DNA of 64,000 bases from Forficula auricularia (GCA_024734495.1 JALMQS010000681.1:7659542-7723541); one strand, 5' to 3'; counted from the first letter of the stretch, positions 41,901-51,534 are shown. Notes: generated by a model from the letters alone, not told the origin. Made by a program: numbers and translations.

Positions 41901-44900
41901 GTAATTGTATTTGTAATTCCTTTTTGTTTTTTGAGTTTTATTGTAAAGTGGTTTTATAATTTTTTATGTAATTTAAAGAGAATGTCCTCTGGTCACCTAA
42001 TAAAAAAAAAACTAACTCTGATTGTTTCATTTAAATCAAATTATAAATCCATTACTGGGGGGTCGGGTAGGCTAGGCGGTAGCATGTCAGCCAGCTAACC
42101 AAGAGGACCCGAGTTCGAATCCGGCTCGAGGCATCCGGCTAAAATCTGACCCCCGAGGTAGAGACAAATTTAAAAATAAAAATAAATAGTATCGTAAATG
42201 GCTTATGGCTACAATGGCCGAAAATCCAAAAAAAAAAAAAATCCATTACTATTATAACAAATAAACAATTAAGAAATAAATAGACTTTCTTAATCAAAGG
42301 TCTAAAAAGTTTTTAAAACAATAGTTTTATACTTGTTTCTATTAGTATATTTATAAATATACATTTATTAATGAAATTTATTTGATAGTTTAATAAATTC
42401 CTTAAAAATTTAATTGATCAACTCCTCAGAATTTCCGCTATTCGACCAAATCTTAATAAAAGAATTGGAGAACGATCATCGATGTCTAGATGCAAGTATT
42501 GAAACTTGCCCTAGACGGTCTCACGCTCTGAATAGAGGAATACAACTCGTCATCGAAGTTGAATGTTTCTATTCGATTTTGCAAAAGAATAGTGAAGATA
42601 TACTACAGAAATGATCCTGTGAAGTATGATCTTGATTTATTGCAGTTCTCGTCTATTATTATGCTATAAACAGATATATTATACTCATATAATGGGATTT
42701 ATTTTTATTTACGTATAATAATTTTTCTATTTGTTTATCAAGTAACTATTTTCAAAAATTAATAAAGAAATTTATTTTCTATAAGATATGCTTTTGAGAA
42801 ATTATCTATTAATAAAAATATTTATAATATTAAACATCAAAATATTAATCTATAAAAAGGTTTTTATTGTATGAGGTCATCTGTTGGACAATTCGGTAAC
42901 TAAAATTTCTAGCATTATTCAAAAGGATGTTCCAATATTTTTTGTGAGGGCTAATTGTAACCCAACTCCAACCTAATTTAATTGTAACCCAGCATTAAAT
43001 CATTCACATTTTTGAAACATAATTATATTTATTATGTTTATTTTATTTTTGTGTACCTATTAATTCTTTGAGTTTAAAGTATTTTTTAATAATGCTATTT
43101 TTTATCAAAACTACGAGGTAAATAATTTCAATTTTTTTTTAAGTTACTCCGAATATTTTATTCTAACAAATTTTAGTTTTTTATCAAGATGGTGAAAGTC
43201 CTTCAATGAAAATAAAATAAAATAATGATCATTTTCCTACCATTTCCCAATCTGCCCTATGTAAAAAATGTCATTTTTAATTGCAATTGTTTCATGTTTG
43301 GTGTGGTAAATCATCTACAAATTTCAACAGTATGTTTATTATACTTTTAATGACTTATATTCCAAGTTTCGAAGACTTCTTGAATTTTTGCATCTGTGAA
43401 AGAACTACCTTAAACTTCCCAAAGGGGTAAAGAGATTAAAAATTCATATTTCCTATAATCTATAGATATTTTATATCTTAAAACTTATAAAGTTTTCACT
43501 TTGCTACACTCAGTGCAAACAAAAGGTTTCATTAGAGTCCTAAATGAATGTAACATTGAAGTAATCATTATCCGATGAATGTAGATCAATAGAAAACGTT
43601 CAAGATTTATACCGATTGATAATGCCTTTTTCTTATGTGATATACTATGAAATGGTAAATAAAAATTTAATGATTAAATTAATTATAAATTTTGTCAAGT
43701 CCTAATGTCCTAGAGTTGTGCAAAATTTTATTTAGTTCTCACAAGCAGAGATTACCTGAGGTAGAGAGAGGTCATACCATCCTTGTTAAGGTTTTGACCA
43801 GGTTTCCTTAACAACTTATGGCAAATGTCGGGATGGCTAATGCGTCGTTTCCTCCTGGTATCGGGTTTTTGCGCGGAATTATTTAAATTACGTTTTGTCT
43901 TTTGATGGAAATCTATGATCATGTTATTTGTAAATGATCATACATTTCTATTTTTTTTTCTTTTTCTTGTTTGTTAATTGTTAATTTATTTTAATTGATT
44001 TGTATTTATGTTTATTAATTTCTGTAGTTAATTTGTATTGATGTTTTGTTGATCTAGCCACCGAGAACTTGTGCCTCTAAGCAGGTCGAGTAATAAAGAT
44101 TTATTTATTTATTTAAAAACATGTCACTAACATTAGAATATAAGGTATAAAATGCATAAAACTCGGATTAAATTGGTCTGTTATTTTAAGGGAGACATTA
44201 GATTCAGTCTTTCCTGAGCTTCCTATTTAACGTTATGATTTTCTACATTTTTCATCTGGAAAGCTATAGTAAACCCAAAATCAAATCATTTATTCTTCAT
44301 AGAAATAGAAACATTTCGTTCTCGAGATATTTTAAGTATCGGAATTCAGAAATAAATAAGCAAATTAAAAATTTTGAGTGAAATCAATACTCCGGCTTGC
44401 GCAACCGAGTAATAATTATCAATCAAACATGGGCGTATTCAGGGGTGGCTGGAGAAGCCTTGAGGGAGCAGAATTTTAAATAAAAAATAATTATTTCTAT
44501 TTATTTTTTCGAAATTTTGAAACATGATTACTATATTTAATATTATAAATTTGGTCTGCTTCCCAGCGATAAAGTGGCTTCCGATATTTATGGAAATGGA
44601 GGTTCATCACTTTTACAAAAAAATTTGACCTTCCCCTTAGAAATATTTCTAGATATGCCCTAGAACAGAACTATAATAATACTACCAAGTTTTTCACTGT
44701 TATAAATTTCTACTTCAAGATAAAAGTAAATACCTTCTCTTGGATTGACAATTCGGATCCAGTTTTGCGAAGAAGCAGATTCAAAACATTAATGAAGTTG
44801 TGATAGTGGCTAAAAGTTAAAGAGTCTTCTGGATAGTGATTTTCTCGTTTGCTAGTAGATTTAATAGCTTTTTCTAATAAGTGCCTCTCAATACTGAAAG

Positions 44901-44928
44901 TAAGAGCTGTTCGACATTGTGGCATCAC
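29750..44928 (-). CDS. PEP synthase / rifampin-phosphotransferase-like enzyme, gene 2 (no ATP-grasp exons seen)
   Basis: Tandem paralogue of gene 1, same strand, upstream of it in transcription order. Coding exons: 44928-44734, 38433-38242, 38171-38058, 37998-37742, 35249-34863, 34002-33918, 32053-31825, 29901-29750, together 536 codons before TAA. Every junction is GT/AG and every phase equals that of gene 1; four of the eight exon lengths are identical. It keeps the central domain (VMPQCRTAL..., FLQRHGHR, VWHLTH-like IWHLTHTELG) and the His domain with GGLISHGAVVAREYGLPCVV. By eye the genes share well over half their residues in the His domain and about half in the central domain, so the duplication is not recent. 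Exons for the ATP-grasp part, which are long and obvious in gene 1, were not found between 44.9 and 64 kb. It may be 5'-truncated, mis-assembled, or spliced to an unrecognised 5' part. Confidence 0.85.
30040..30735. mobile_element. Family P repeat, full-length, reverse orientation
   Basis: It runs from GATGTGCCATCCACTTGACTTTACGATAC to TGACCATATGTATGGTAAAGTAAA, the inverse of the copies at 15800 and 14925. It contains a C9 tract near 30226-30236. It sits in the last intron of gene 2. Confidence 0.75.
31825..32053 (-). CDS. Gene 2 exon: phosphohistidine domain with catalytic His
   Basis: 229 bases. It reads GIARLEGTSVSSGTVMGRAC, then QTGDILITYSTDIGWSPYFP and GLITELGGLISH with the catalytic His one base before the end (CAT-G|GTAATT). 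The exon boundary is at exactly the same place as in gene 1. Confidence 0.93.
32208..33432. mobile_element. MITE family B copy interrupted by a second element
   Basis: The 5' part 32208-32273 (TTAAGGTAGTTCTTTCAC..CTTGGAATAT) and the 3' part from about 32951 (AGTCATTAAAAGCATAATA..) are continuous in the copies at 2676 and 40872. The intervening 32274-32951 is therefore a later insertion. Confidence 0.85.
32274..32951. mobile_element. Insertion in MITE B, Helitron-like ends, with G-rich core
   Basis: The inserted segment starts near TCTTATCTTATCTTTC and ends after a hairpin ACCGAGC-atc-GCTCGGT about 10 bases from the right edge. It has no terminal inverted repeats and no evident target duplication, and inserted next to AT. 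A TC start, a 3' hairpin and insertion at AT are Helitron traits, but the last bases (CCAG) are not the canonical CTRR. The block 32740-32885 is extremely G-rich. Confidence 0.45.
33918..34002 (-). CDS. Gene 2 exon: linker to the phosphohistidine domain
   Basis: 85 bases, as in gene 1. It reads AWKRQKYHKKWLKIRFPKI and VTGIPEPIE, with acceptor TTACAG and donor GTAAGT. The first base completes the Lys codon from the previous exon. Confidence 0.88.
34863..35249 (-). CDS. Gene 2 exon: central substrate-domain C-terminal part
   Basis: 387 bases. It reads CLNEFELASETWKMNPEKV, RQGYLQLAQGLVAKGRLP and IWHLTHTELGRL. It starts inside an Arg codon (AG|G) and ends inside a Lys codon before GTTAGT, as in gene 1. 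The middle (EPKEKPSVEPSN) is diverged and three codons longer than gene 1. Confidence 0.9.
35765..36228. mobile_element. TA-flanked mariner-like MITE (ACAGGGTGTTTCAGG ends)
   Basis: The inverted ends CAGGGTGTTTCAGG and CCTGAAACACCCTG sit between TA dinucleotides, and the arms stay complementary for about 115 bases. In the centre, ATG at 36054 opens MPHVFTHSE followed by a stop and ADIGFYT, which resembles the N-terminus of insect transposases with a DUF4817-type HTH. A deletion derivative is inferred. Confidence 0.75.
36344..36541 (-). pseudogene. hAT transposase C-terminal (dimerisation) fragment
   Basis: The minus-strand frame reads STQVQCERTFNILKYIKNHL then RNRFSDNHVDALNIMNENKD and ends at TAA (36346-36344). 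'ERxFS-x-L-x-x-I-K-x-x-x-R-x-x-x' followed by L-x-x-L/I-M is the hATC dimerisation region of hAT transposases. The rest of the transposase is absent. Nearby TGCAAATTGCAT words suggest a hAT element end. Confidence 0.75.
36835..37551. mobile_element. MITE, family A (TTAAGGTAGTTGTTTC ends), uninterrupted copy
   Basis: It begins TTAAGGTAGTTGTTCCGCC and ends GTCGCGAAACAACTACATTAA. Its second copy at 56450-57319 is interrupted; here the site TAAAAAAC (37065-37072) is intact. No coding frame. Confidence 0.85.
37742..37998 (-). CDS. Gene 2 exon: central domain (GRTxxWLxxxRP...RHGHR)
   Basis: 257 bases, exactly as in gene 1. It reads VILATLLLGTKKEMTPRMKN, then GPELAEAPPGRTFDWLREN and LEDFLQRHGHR at donor GTGGGT. 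The HGHR signature is conserved in both copies. Confidence 0.92.
38058..38171 (-). CDS. Gene 2 exon: central domain, 38 codons
   Basis: 114 bases with acceptor TTTCAG and donor GTAAAT. It reads ISNDDLVSFHAFLTANTKKL to FSSMGSSFCQ. Length and phase match gene 1. Confidence 0.88.
38242..38433 (-). CDS. Gene 2 exon: central domain, 64 codons
   Basis: 192 bases with acceptor TTTTAG and donor GTAAGA. It reads VAFSTTLASDFITPEIHSLA and VERYGSMKATDTLKVLF, ending TFKLPE. It joins after QEK of the previous exon, as INF does in gene 1. Confidence 0.9.
38545..39248. mobile_element. Family P repeat, full-length, reverse orientation
   Basis: From TCTGATGTGGCCATCCACTT to CATACCCTATATGGTAAAGTAAAA. It matches the 30040 copy along its length, including the ACTAACTAACTAACAGAC microsatellite and the polypyrimidine block near 38860. 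Confidence 0.75.
39310..39773. mobile_element. hAT-type MITE with TGCAT-rich interior (copy 2)
   Basis: 464 bases with TAGAGACCGGATTC at one end and CCGGTCTCTA at the other, flanked by a perfect 8-bp duplication CTTATAAG (39302-39309 and 39774-39781). It has the same family-specific TGCATATTT subterminal repeats as 6461-7061. Confidence 0.9.
40200..40318. repeat. Near-perfect hairpin whose arms carry a pol III B-box-like sequence
   Basis: The arms (about 40203-40252 and 40266-40315) are inverse copies separated by about 14 bases. The right arm reads TTGGGTTCGACTCCCGAG, which fits a tRNA T-arm with the B box GGTTCGANTCC; the left arm carries the inverse. No acceptor stem or A box was recognised, so it is not a tRNA gene. 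It could be a SINE-derived or element-end structure. Confidence 0.6.
40320..40704. mobile_element. hAT-type MITE (AAGGGCGGATYCAGG ends)
   Basis: 385 bases with inverted ends CAAGGGCGGATTCAGG and CCTGGATCCGCCCTTT, flanked by an 8-bp duplication TACATGTA (40312-40319 and 40705-40712), itself palindromic. The interior holds a G10 tract, a CA microsatellite (40462-40480) and a GC-rich right third. Confidence 0.85.
40872..41412. mobile_element. MITE family B, complete copy in opposite orientation
   Basis: It starts TTAAGGAGGTTCTTTCGCG and ends GAAAGAACTACCTTAA, the inverse of the 2676 copy. Uninterrupted, so it serves as reference for the broken copy at 32208. Confidence 0.8.
42057..42238 (+). 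mobile_element. tRNA-derived SINE
   Basis: The head contains TAGGCTAGGCGG (A-box-like) and, about 45 bases on, GAGTTCGAATCC, a perfect B box, inside a tRNA-like fold. A body of about 100 bases ends in a run of A. The 12-base direct repeat AAATCCATTACT flanks it (42045-42056 and 42239-42250), the target-site duplication of LINE-mediated insertion. Confidence 0.88.
43096..43413. mobile_element. MITE family B, partial copy
   Basis: The sequence from TTTTTATCAAAACTACGAGG to GTGAAAGAACTACCTTAA matches the second half of the 40872 copy; the other end is missing. Confidence 0.75.
43414..44733. other. Intron of gene 2 without recognised features
   Basis: AT-rich; contains a degenerate GGGCGTATTCAGGGGTGGC near 44430 resembling element ends. 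No exon seen. Confidence 0.4.
44734..44928 (-). CDS. Gene 2 first recognised exon: start of the central domain
   Basis: 195 bases, 65 codons, phase 0 at both ends. It reads VMPQCRTALTFSIERHLLEK and ends SELSIQEK before GTATTT. VMP follows a strong acceptor (TTTTTTTTAG). In gene 1 the preceding exon ends TRANVGE; no such exon was found upstream here. There is no in-frame ATG near the start that would make this a natural first exon, apart from Met at codon 2. Confidence 0.88.
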
Positions 44929-45067
44929 CTAAAAAAAATTAATTCTATTATTATTTTTAGTTTATTTTCAAATCATTGCATAATTCGATATTAGATAAAT
45001 AAGTATTTTATACATAGACCGCAGAAATGAGGCAATTTGAAAATCCAAGAGGAAAACTGATGTTTTT

Positions 45068-45672
45068 TTTATAATGATATTGATACAAGAAGAAGTTGCA
45101 CCAAGAAGGTACAACCTCTGAAGTCCGTGGTGGACCCTTGTAACGTGAAGATAAGGGGAGATTTAGGGATTAGGTAGAGGTCGAAGGTATCTGTGGATAC
45201 TGGTCTTGAAAGTTTGAAGGTTATAAGTAGCTGGAAAGACGGTCGGGGGAAGAGAATTCCAGTCTCTAGATGTCATAGGGATAAATGAATTGGCGAATGC
45301 GTTTGTTCGATTAGTATCTAGTTTAAGCGCGTAGGGGTGTTGAATTTTAGAAAATCGTGTATTTCGGGCAAATGAGGCTTTTGGTGGGATTATCGATTTT
45401 ATTTCGTCAGAACAAAAGCCATGGTAATATCTATAAAAAAGGGATAGGGCGGAGACAGATCTACGATGGGCTAGGGAGTCGAGAGTGTCAGTTAATGTAG
45501 GATCGCCTATCAGTCTGATAGCTCGTCTCTGAATTGCATCTAAGGTATTAAGAGAATACTTGGAGGCTCCTCTCCACAAGGCAATATTCAAAACAGGGGC
45601 GAATTTGAGCCTTGTATAATATAAGGAGTTGAGTGGGGGTGAAAAATTAAAACTCGGTTCATTTACTTTCAT
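45068..45672 (-). pseudogene. 5'-truncated Jockey/CR1-like retrotransposon, C-terminus and tail
   Basis: The open frame 45672-45163 reads LWRGASKYSLNTLDAIQRRA, SALSLFYRYYHGFCSDEIKS and FIPMTSRDWNSLPPTVFP, ending KTSIHRYLRPLPNP. It is the same family as 18735-19718 but keeps the true C-terminus. The poly-A run is at about 45063-45070. It lies immediately upstream of the first recognised gene 2 exon. Confidence 0.88.
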
Positions 45673-46329
45673 GTTAAAAGGACAATTTTCAATAATTTAT
45701 TTCTCTGTAATGGAACAGACGATCAACTTCAAATTTCTGGAATAAATATTTAATACACCAATGATAAAAATGATAAACAGTCCCGAACCCCCTTAAAAGA
45801 CAAATTTCGGCTAAACTAGCTAGATAAGATATTGTCATTAGAATGCATAACGTTTTGACACTAAATATTAAGTCATGATCAAGCGCTTGAGAAGTCATTC
45901 TAAAAGCTCGAAGCACTTAAAAATATTTTGAGATTTAAGAGTCGAAATGTTACGAATTATGATTAATTTTAGCTGAAAATAAAATTAGCCCCTACTTACC
46001 CAAAATAATAGTTGTTCTTATTTCAGATATAAAACTTGAAAAAATGGAATTCAATTTTTTTGATATATTGGGTTTTTAATATAACGAATTAAATACTATA
46101 TATCCTCACCCTTTTCCAGGATCTATATATATGAAAGCCATTGTCAGACAGTACCCGTGGCGCAGCAAGGAACATGTGGGAGAAAAAGCAACTAATATTC
46201 AATGACAGTTGTTATATTGTCAAATTTTACAAATAAAACATATCTATTCTCTATATTATATATCTATAATATCTCTATATTATATTAATATGTTCCTCTA
46301 TATAGCTTAGAATATTAGATTTACGGCGT

Positions 46330-46660
46330 GTCTCATTTGAAATTTTAGTAGACAAATTTATTAATTTTAAATATATTATATGTTAATATATATTAAATTT
46401 TTTGGAAATAATTCATACAGCGAAAATTATTTTTTTTTTTTTGAATTTAAGAAAAATATAAATTTTTAAAATTTTAGTAGAGAAATTAATTTTAAAATAT
46501 ATATATATATTATATATATATATTTAATTTATAATATAAGTTTTAATGAGATATGATTTAATGGGATAATGAGATTAATTCTTAATTTATTACTGCGCGG
46601 GTCATTTGAAATTTTAGTAGATAAATTAATTTTAAAATTATTATATATAATTAATTTAGA
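46330..46660. repeat. Dispersed short direct repeat (TTTGAAATTTTAGTAGA)
   Basis: The block TTTGAAATTTTAGTAGAC with following AAATTAATTTTAAAAT occurs three times (about 46338, 46475 and 46609) in AT-rich, TA-microsatellite DNA. Confidence 0.5.
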
Positions 46661-46969
46661 GACACTTTTTAGATAAATTTAAATATTGAAATGTATTATT
46701 AAAAAAGAAATAGGTTTCCAACCGATCGGGAACTTCGAGAGAAATGGTTGCATGCTCTAATAAAGTATTTATAAAGCATTTAATGATATTTTTTCATCTT
46801 TCTTTGATCAATATTCATTATTCAAAAAATATTTTTTTCAAAACATATAATTACGGACAACTAATAATTACATCTCGAGACGCTGCCCGCCAGGGCCACC
46901 AGCCCGGAGGGCCGAGCGGAGCGGTGCCGTAGGCACGCCAGGAACTGCTCGTAACTAATAATAACAAAC

Positions 46970-47071
46970 CTCTGAAAAGCGGCTTGGTTTTGTGACCATT
47001 GGTACCGAGTATCTACCGGAATTTGATAATGATTTTTACAATCGATGTATTTGCGATCAACGGAAGAGGAA
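46970..47071 (-). CDS. Orphan exon candidate, 33 full codons, product unknown
   Basis: 102 bases between a good acceptor (TTAATTTCAG) and a plausible donor (CAGAG|GTTTGT). The open frame reads SSSVDRKYIDCKNHYQIPVD then TRYQWSQNQAAFQ. The composition (Trp, Tyr, His, Asn, Gln, few repeats) is protein-like and it is open only in this frame. It is not recognised as part of the phosphotransferase family or of sidestep. It starts at phase 1 and ends at phase 2, so it cannot join directly to the phase-0 start of the gene 2 exon at 44928. Confidence 0.35.
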
Positions 47072-47559
47072 CTGAAATTAACATAAATGAATAGAAAGTA
47101 GCAACCCCCCACCCTTAGGGATTATTTATTACCCTCACCGATCTTTTTATTTTCCAACTACATCCGATAATAAAATACTTGATAGATAGCCTATAATAAT
47201 ATTTTAATGTTTGTTGTGAAAACGATATGATCCGATAGAATTATCAAAGTAAATATTGTAACAATGCTAAGCAAGCATTGACATTGACATTCCCAAAGTA
47301 ACGAAACGGGTAACGGGGGTTTACATTCCGACGAGAATGAAACATCAAACATTGATGATTTAGTAATATAACAAGCAGGTAATAGTTTGAGCATGTAATT
47401 ACAATCCTCAGGCAACCTTACTAATAATATAGTTTACATGACTAATAATGATTTAAATTGAAAATTGAAGCTACATTTTACGCACATTTTAGTAATTTGA
47501 CAATTTGTTGTCAGCAAATGGTTTGAAAATTGGCATAGAGTCGCATTTTATTAAAGACT

Positions 47560-47670
47560 AGCTGCTCCAGACGTGCCTTCTGCACTTAGGCCCTCCGGGC
47601 GGGTTTCCCTAGTGGGTAGCGTATCAAGACGGCCAATTTTTTTTAAAATATTTATTTAACGCATTGGCTA
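47560..47670. other. GC-rich patch
   Basis: GCCCTCCGGGCGGG and flanking sequence are GC-rich in AT-rich DNA, and the patch at 46876-46940 shares CCCGGAGGGCC-like words. The two may be parts of one element. No gene assigned. Confidence 0.35.
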
Positions 47671-48325
47671 AGCACGATCGCTATCTCAACAATCAGAATC
47701 GTTCTAATAAATTAACGCTTTGCCATTGGCTGTGCACTGGCCAATCAGATCGTTTGGATCATACAAACATACTTTTCCATTTGAATATATAGATAGATAG
47801 ATAGATTGTGTCTAAATTTCAGCTCATTAGCTAAAAGCTTGTAATAGGACTCTAATATGACAATTTGATATTATTCTGATTATCTAAGTTTTTCTAAGGG
47901 AATTCCAAAGATAAAATCTAATAATTTTTATTTTCTTATTATCTTCTCCTGAAAAAGATAATTTGTATTAAATTTTAGACTGGTTGTAACCTTATAATAA
48001 AGCACGATCGCTATCTGACAAATCAGAATCGTTCTAATAAATTAACGCTTTGCCATTGACTGTGCACTGGCCAATCAGATCGTTTGGATCATAAAAACAT
48101 ACATACTTTTCCATTTGAATATATAGATAGATAGATTGTGTCTAAATTTTAGCTAAAAACTTGTGATAGAACTCTAATATGACAATTTGATATTATTCTG
48201 ATTATCTAAATTTTTCTAAGGGAGTTCCAAAGATAAAATCTAATAATTTTTTTCTAGAAAAAACGCTATTATTTTCTCCTGAATAAAAGATAATTTGTAT
48301 TAAATTTTAGAATGGTTGTAATCTT
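47671..48325. repeat. Direct tandem duplication, 330 bases x 2
   Basis: AGCACGATCGCTATC starts at 47671 and again at 48001; the units stay alignable to about 48325 with small differences (GATA microsatellite length, a few substitutions). Each contains GGCCAATCAGATCGTTTGGA. Confidence 0.88.
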
Positions 48326-48519
48326 GTAATTCACCCCCTTGGAAATTGAACCTCATAGAATTGAAATTGTCCTGAATTGCTTATTGCCACTTGAGTAGAA
48401 TATTCAAGGGGTGGTGGTGTGGCAGATAATAAAATTTATCCGTAACAACTCAGTTTAGTGGAAGACATTCTCGTGATTCCCTAACACAATATTATACATA
48501 TATTTATTTAATTATTCGA

Positions 48520-48995
48520 ACATACAGAGTAAAGCGGCATAAAGATCTACCACATTTTGAAAAGGTATAAAAAATGAAAAAATTTAACTAGAAAAAACTG
48601 AATATATTTTTGAAAAGAACATAAAAATAAAGTTTTTTTTTAAATGTGTTTTGAACATTACATCAGACGAAAAAGGGGGAGGGTCAAAAATGAAAATTCT
48701 AGCCCTTTTGTCTAAACTATGTGTACAAAATTTGGTTAGTTTTTGCATTTTTCAGCCTTCTGGGGGTCCACAGAATAGGTATACAAAATTTGTTTGAGTT
48801 TCCTCGAAAGGGCTAGAATTTTCATTTTTGACCCCCCCCCCTTTTTTTTAGGTCTGATAATGTTTAAATAACATTTAAAAAAAACTTTATTTTATATTCT
48901 TTTCAAAAATATATTCAGTTTTTTTCTAGCTGAATTTTTTCATTTTTTTATACCTCTCCAAAATGGTAGATCTTTATGCCCCACTCTGTATAAAA
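48520..48995. mobile_element. Foldback MITE (ACAGAGTAAAGCGGCAT ends)
   Basis: ACAGAGTAAAGCGGCATAAAG at the left is mirrored by CTTTATGCCCCACTCTGT at the right, and the arms remain complementary through GGTCAAAAATGAAAATTCTA. The centre shares GTATACAAAATTTG..TTGAGTTT with family P. Confidence 0.75.
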
Positions 48996-49853
48996 ACATT
49001 TACAAGTGACCCACCGTCTCTTGTAAATATTTTTTTTCTTCCACAATTTTGGTGATTTGTCAATTTTTTTACATCGAAAAATTTAAGCCAACAATCTCTC
49101 AATATACAGAAAGTTGCAGCTATAGAGTCTTTAGGTGGCAAATCATCCGTTGGATATTTCTAAGTTTAATAGTCTTTCTTTCTATAATGTACGAGTTAAT
49201 TTTTATTTATAGACAAGCAGAAACATTGATGAAGTAAGATCAAATTTTTATTGAAACTGTATCAAAACATAGTTTTATTAAATTAAAAATAAAAATAATT
49301 AAATGAAAACGTAAAACTTAAATCTTAATGAGGTAGAAATATCTATAAAATAAATAATTAATAAAAATTATAGGTCAACTTAATTAAAAAAGCATGGTAA
49401 AGCAAATTAAGGCATTATTTTAGAATGACCCCAATTTTTTTTCATCATATTAATAAAATTTTATTTTTTCAGATACTTCATTAAGGAAATCTACAATCTG
49501 CTTCTTGGACAATAATAGTGAGTATTTAAATACTTTATTATTAATTAATTTTTCCCAATACTTAAAATATGAGGAGTATTTTGGAATGGTATCTCCGGAA
49601 GTTATCTAATCTGAAGTCTTTCAATCCCAAATATATAGGTACATTTAACTTCCTATTTTGAATTCCGACTAGAAGTTTACAACAATAGCTTTTACAGTTA
49701 GGCTCCAATTTTTAAACACAAATTACGATTTGTAGTCTATACAGCCTAAATTTTCCAATTTCAGATTAGTCCGTGAAAGTAATGTGGAATGCACTAAGCA
49801 CGTCAGAATTTTTTATTATTTATATCAGGATGTTGAAGTTGATTCACTTAAGT

Positions 49854-51474
49854 CAGGGCTGTCCAACTCGTGGCCCGCGGGCCGCATGCGACCCAGCACT
49901 GCAATGAGTATGGCCCAACATAAAATCATAACATTATTAAAACATTGAGATTTATATGTAGATATATATTTATTCCCTTTTCGAAATATGAATGTTCATT
50001 TGTTCAATACGTGAAGCTTTTTTAAAGAATAAAATTCACTAATATCATAATTATAAGCTCTACTACATAATAGAAAATAAAAAATAATGAAATTTCGAAT
50101 ATTTAAAAATTCTTCTTCTTTTTCTCATATTTTCATTTTCTATAATATTTATTATTTCAGTAATTTATATACTACGAAATTAACCAAGTCTATAGATATC
50201 ATTCTAGTACTACAAGTAGACAAGAAATTGGGGTTTTCTAGAACAATCACAATTAATTGATAATTTCTCTCCTGGACTAATACTTGTCAGGACTTGTCTT
50301 TTAGATCTTTGCACGTTCTTGCATGTCAATAGAAAATCGATAGTCAGGGATTATTAAATCCATAAATATATTATCATTCCTCATATCCTTCTTTAATCCC
50401 ATTCGATTTAAATCAGGGCTGTCCAACCCGTGGCCCAATATAAAGTCATAAAATTCCTAAAAACATTGAGATTTATATGTAGATACTGGAAAAGAAACAA
50501 CAATTTGGACTGATAATTTTTTCTCTAAAATAACAAGTTTTCGAAAAATAAAAGTGATAATTTTAAATTTTGAACCTGTAACTAAACTTCGAGATTTCCA
50601 AAAAAATAATCATCATTTTGGTCTATTTTCGACTCCATTTTCATTAGAAATAAATTTTCTACTTTCAAACTTTCTGATTGAATTAGATATTGATCTGAAA
50701 AAAAATTGAATATTATCTCTTTATTAGAATTTCATATTAATTATCTAGCCAGGAAAAAATATAATCAAATACTAATATATAATATCATTTTTTTAAGTAT
50801 GTAGGTATGTATTTACATATACGAGTAGCTATTTTAAAGTATAAAATTAGAAGCTCACACACACAAATAATAAAGTTCTTATTTCTACATTATTAACTAT
50901 CTTGGTACTTACGTATTAACGCCACCGCAGCTACAAATAAAATTTTAAACTACAAATTTGAACTGAAATTGTGTTTATGGACTCTCTGATGTCTCAAATT
51001 GTCTCAAGTGAGCGCCAGTGGGCGTTTCAATTGTAGAACTTTTCATAGGTTCGGTTCTATTCATCATCTCTGTTCCTTTAGGTAAAAAAATGAGTTCTCG
51101 AACAAACTTTGGAAGGTTTGATTAAGATATATACAGTTCGGCTCGGTTCGGCTCCGCGTTATCGAACCTAAAAACCAACCCGTAATGAAGTTATACGAGC
51201 AGAACCGAGCCGAACTGTATATATCTTAACCGAACCAGCAACGACTTTTACATATTCGAATTTTTTGTGTATTTACTAACTATTTTTTAATTAATATTCA
51301 TTTTCTAAAAGAATCCATCGCCAGTAGCGGCGCTTAATAACTGCCAAATCTGTAGCTGCGGTGGCGTTAATACTTAAGTACCACTATCATTTTTGAATAA
51401 CAAATATCATTAGAATTATAATATTTTGTCCGAGACAAATTTTTTTGTGTAAGTCAAAAGTTTGGACACCCTTG
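49854..51474. mobile_element. hAT-type element (CAGGGCTGTCCAAC ends), 1.6 kb, non-coding
   Basis: Ends CAGGGCTGTCCAACTCG and GTTTGGACACCCTTG are inverted and are flanked by a perfect 8-bp duplication ACTTAAGT (49846-49853 and 51475-51482). A second CAGGGCTGTCCAACCCG at 50412 repeats the first 80 bases in direct orientation, so the element is rearranged or contains a nested copy. It ends 60 bases from the Ig exon. Confidence 0.85.
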
Positions 51475-51534
51475 ACTTAAGTACGTAGTAATTATCAAGA
51501 TATTTCAAGGGAATGGTTAATTCCAGCAACTTAC

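Noticed and set aside
42062..42140. Functional tRNA gene
   Set aside because: The A box is imperfect, the acceptor stem does not close, and a body, poly-A tail and target duplications show a SINE.
45689..45916. 75-codon minus-strand frame just upstream of the LINE fragment
   Set aside because: No splice sites, no similarity to ATP-grasp words; chance frame in AT-rich DNA.
47191..47415. 74-codon minus-strand frame rich in Cys and Leu
   Set aside because: No acceptor, donor or start supports it and no domain is recognised.
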